In this document: in pieces, positions 62,818 to 64,000 of the stretch | Layout: every line of letters starts with the position of its first letter | Numbering within the stretch: the first letter of the stretch is position 1 | Assembly (NCBI GenBank): GCA_035041965.1 | Contig: JAPYMA010000858.1 | Location: 248,001 to 312,000, forward strand | Direction: 5' to 3' | Length of the DNA: 64,000 nt | DNA from: Anisakis pegreffii | Lineage: Eukaryota > Nematoda > Chromadorea > Rhabditida > Anisakidae | Translations under genes and position numbers: made by a program | Notes under the pieces: generated by a model | What the model was told of the DNA's origin: nothing | Database searches by the model: none | What the model saw: only the letters and a program-made list of their open reading frames with translations

Positions 62818-63474
62818 TTGAATGGGGGTAATGTTGTGAATAAACGCTATGATGCTATTCAAGCTACTTTTCGGTTGCCTTTCGCACGAAATGATTATTG
62901 TCAAAACGACGACACCTTTCAGCATCCAGAAAAATTGTTTTTTAATGACGAGGTAATTTTCGCAGGAGTTGAATGAATCAATTTGAATTCGTATCATCGG
63001 AGCAATTGAGTGGGAGAACAAGGTATGACTGAACAAATACAAATGGTTAATGGCACTTCTCTTGTTCAAGTAGTTGATGGAACGAATACTTGACTCAGTC
63101 ACCTGACTATTAATTCTCGAAACGTGCAAAAGTGTTACATTAGCAGTTTTTGTGGAATGAAGTGAAACGTTGTTTACGTTACAGTGAAATCCTTATGCAA
63201 ACCAACAAAAGCAATTATCATTCTACAAACGCCTTTCCACAAACCGATGAGGTATGTGCGATCAGCTATCGCTTCTGAAATTGTCTTCTTCTAGAAATGA
63301 CATTGAAAGAGTGCTTATAGCTACACAATATCATTCATCACTTGGAGAAGTTACTCTGAAATAGTGGCAGGATAGGTTTGAAAATCCGTAACGGTGGAGC
63401 GCAATTGTGAAACTCGTTTCTAGATTTACGAAGCCAGTCCAGAGAACTGGGAAGCTCAAAGGAGACGAATTTGA
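62818..63474 (+). CDS. Unrecognised gene, three 3'-terminal exons (5' end not located)
   Basis: Three exons join in phase 0: 62818-62952 (acceptor TATTGCAG, donor GAG/GTAATT), 63147-63251 (acceptor TTAGCAG, donor GAG/GTATGT) and 63424-63474 (acceptor TTTCTAG, stop TGA). Together they give about 96 codons, hydrophilic with mixed charge. Short fragments are NGGNVVNKRYDAIQATFRLP, FLWNEVKRCLRYSEILMQTN and IYEASPENWEAQRRRI. There is no signal peptide, membrane segment or family motif I recognise. The first exon has no early in-frame ATG, so at least one upstream exon is missing. Support comes from consistent phase and good sites at all four splice edges, not from homology. It could be spurious. 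Confidence 0.5.
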
Positions 63475-63794
63475 CTCCAAAGATTACGAGCCGAAACTCA
63501 CAGAGAGTTAAGGTTTAATTTCATGGCAACCGTCGAGGTGGTGATCGATCACCTGAACCCCGGGCTTCGTTATTGATTTTTAAGGTGTTTTTTATTTTAG
63601 GTGAATTGAGAAATGTTTTTATAGTTTTCGTATTCGATGGTAGTATTAGAATCTCTGAACCGTATTAGAATTAGAATCACTTTCACTTGGGTATTATCAT
63701 CTGGAGAGATAATATCCTTAGAGAATAGTGACTTTGGTGTTCAGATAAGAAAACAACAATATCCTATACAAAATCAAATGGCTCTCCTGGGGCT

Positions 63795-63876
63795 CTAAAC
63801 CTCTTCAACATTGGTTTTCCCGCTGAACTCGTCTTCTGGATACCCTTTCCGCCTCTGACGAGCATCATCACTTGCG
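63795..63876 (-). CDS. Possible terminal exon of a - strand gene
   Basis: On the - strand the acceptor GATCTCTTTCAG is followed by one base and then 26 codons and TAG. The stretch is strongly charged (SDDARQRRKGYPEDEFSGKT). No upstream exon is visible before the window edge. The opposite strand is also open across this interval, so the strand is not certain. If real, its 3' end faces that of the + strand gene ending at 63474, with only about 0.3 kb between. Confidence 0.3.
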
Positions 63877-64000
63877 CTGAAAGAGATCTCGGAGTGAATA
63901 AATTGGATGTCCAATTTTGGTTATCATTTATTAGATTTTACACCAGTACTGTCAACTTATCGAACATTTTGAAAGTAGAAGTTATTTTTACTTTGCTTGA

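Overview
This is nuclear DNA of a nematode. It is AT-rich (roughly 36% GC by eye) and gene-poor, with multi-exon genes whose introns run from about 100 bp to several kb. Most acceptors are short worm-type TTTCAG or TAG sites, and there is no bacterial signature (no operons, no Shine-Dalgarno sites, no long ORFs). The one gene that can be named with certainty is an orthologue of DAF-12, the nematode dafachronic-acid nuclear receptor. Sparse coding and long introns would fit a large-genome parasitic nematode such as an ascarid-type species, but the species is an inference and was not read from the sequence.

Layout: (1) 0-46 kb holds no recognisable gene. It contains a few exon-like islands on the + strand (around 6.2, 10.6, 13.6 and 15.4 kb), several small perfect inverted repeats, a (TA)51 microsatellite near 18.2 kb, a diverged repeat pair near 35 kb and a GC-rich island at 36.2-36.6 kb that could be an upstream promoter or first exon. 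(2) 46.87-59.77 kb (+) is daf-12. Fifteen exons join in phase into about 758 codons: an N-terminal exon, two zinc-finger exons, five hinge exons and seven exons leading into and through the ligand-binding domain, ending at a TGA. (3) 59.77-62.8 kb is the 3' UTR and downstream spacer of daf-12, with a perfect stem-loop 14 nt after the stop, a CA repeat and let-7-type seed matches. (4) 62.8-63.5 kb (+) carries three in-phase exons of an unrecognised gene whose 5' part is not located. (5) At 63.8 kb a possible terminal exon lies on the - strand, which would be convergent with it.

DAF-12 links steroid (dafachronic acid) hormone status to the choice between reproductive development and dauer or infective-larva arrest, and in C. 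elegans it forms a loop with let-7 family microRNAs. The regulatory-looking features here (possible remote 5' exons, alternative in-phase splice sites, 3' stem-loop, let-7 seeds) would act on that single gene. No new multi-gene system is visible. The most useful leads are the untraced 5' end of daf-12, its atypical splice sites, and the unnamed coding exons.
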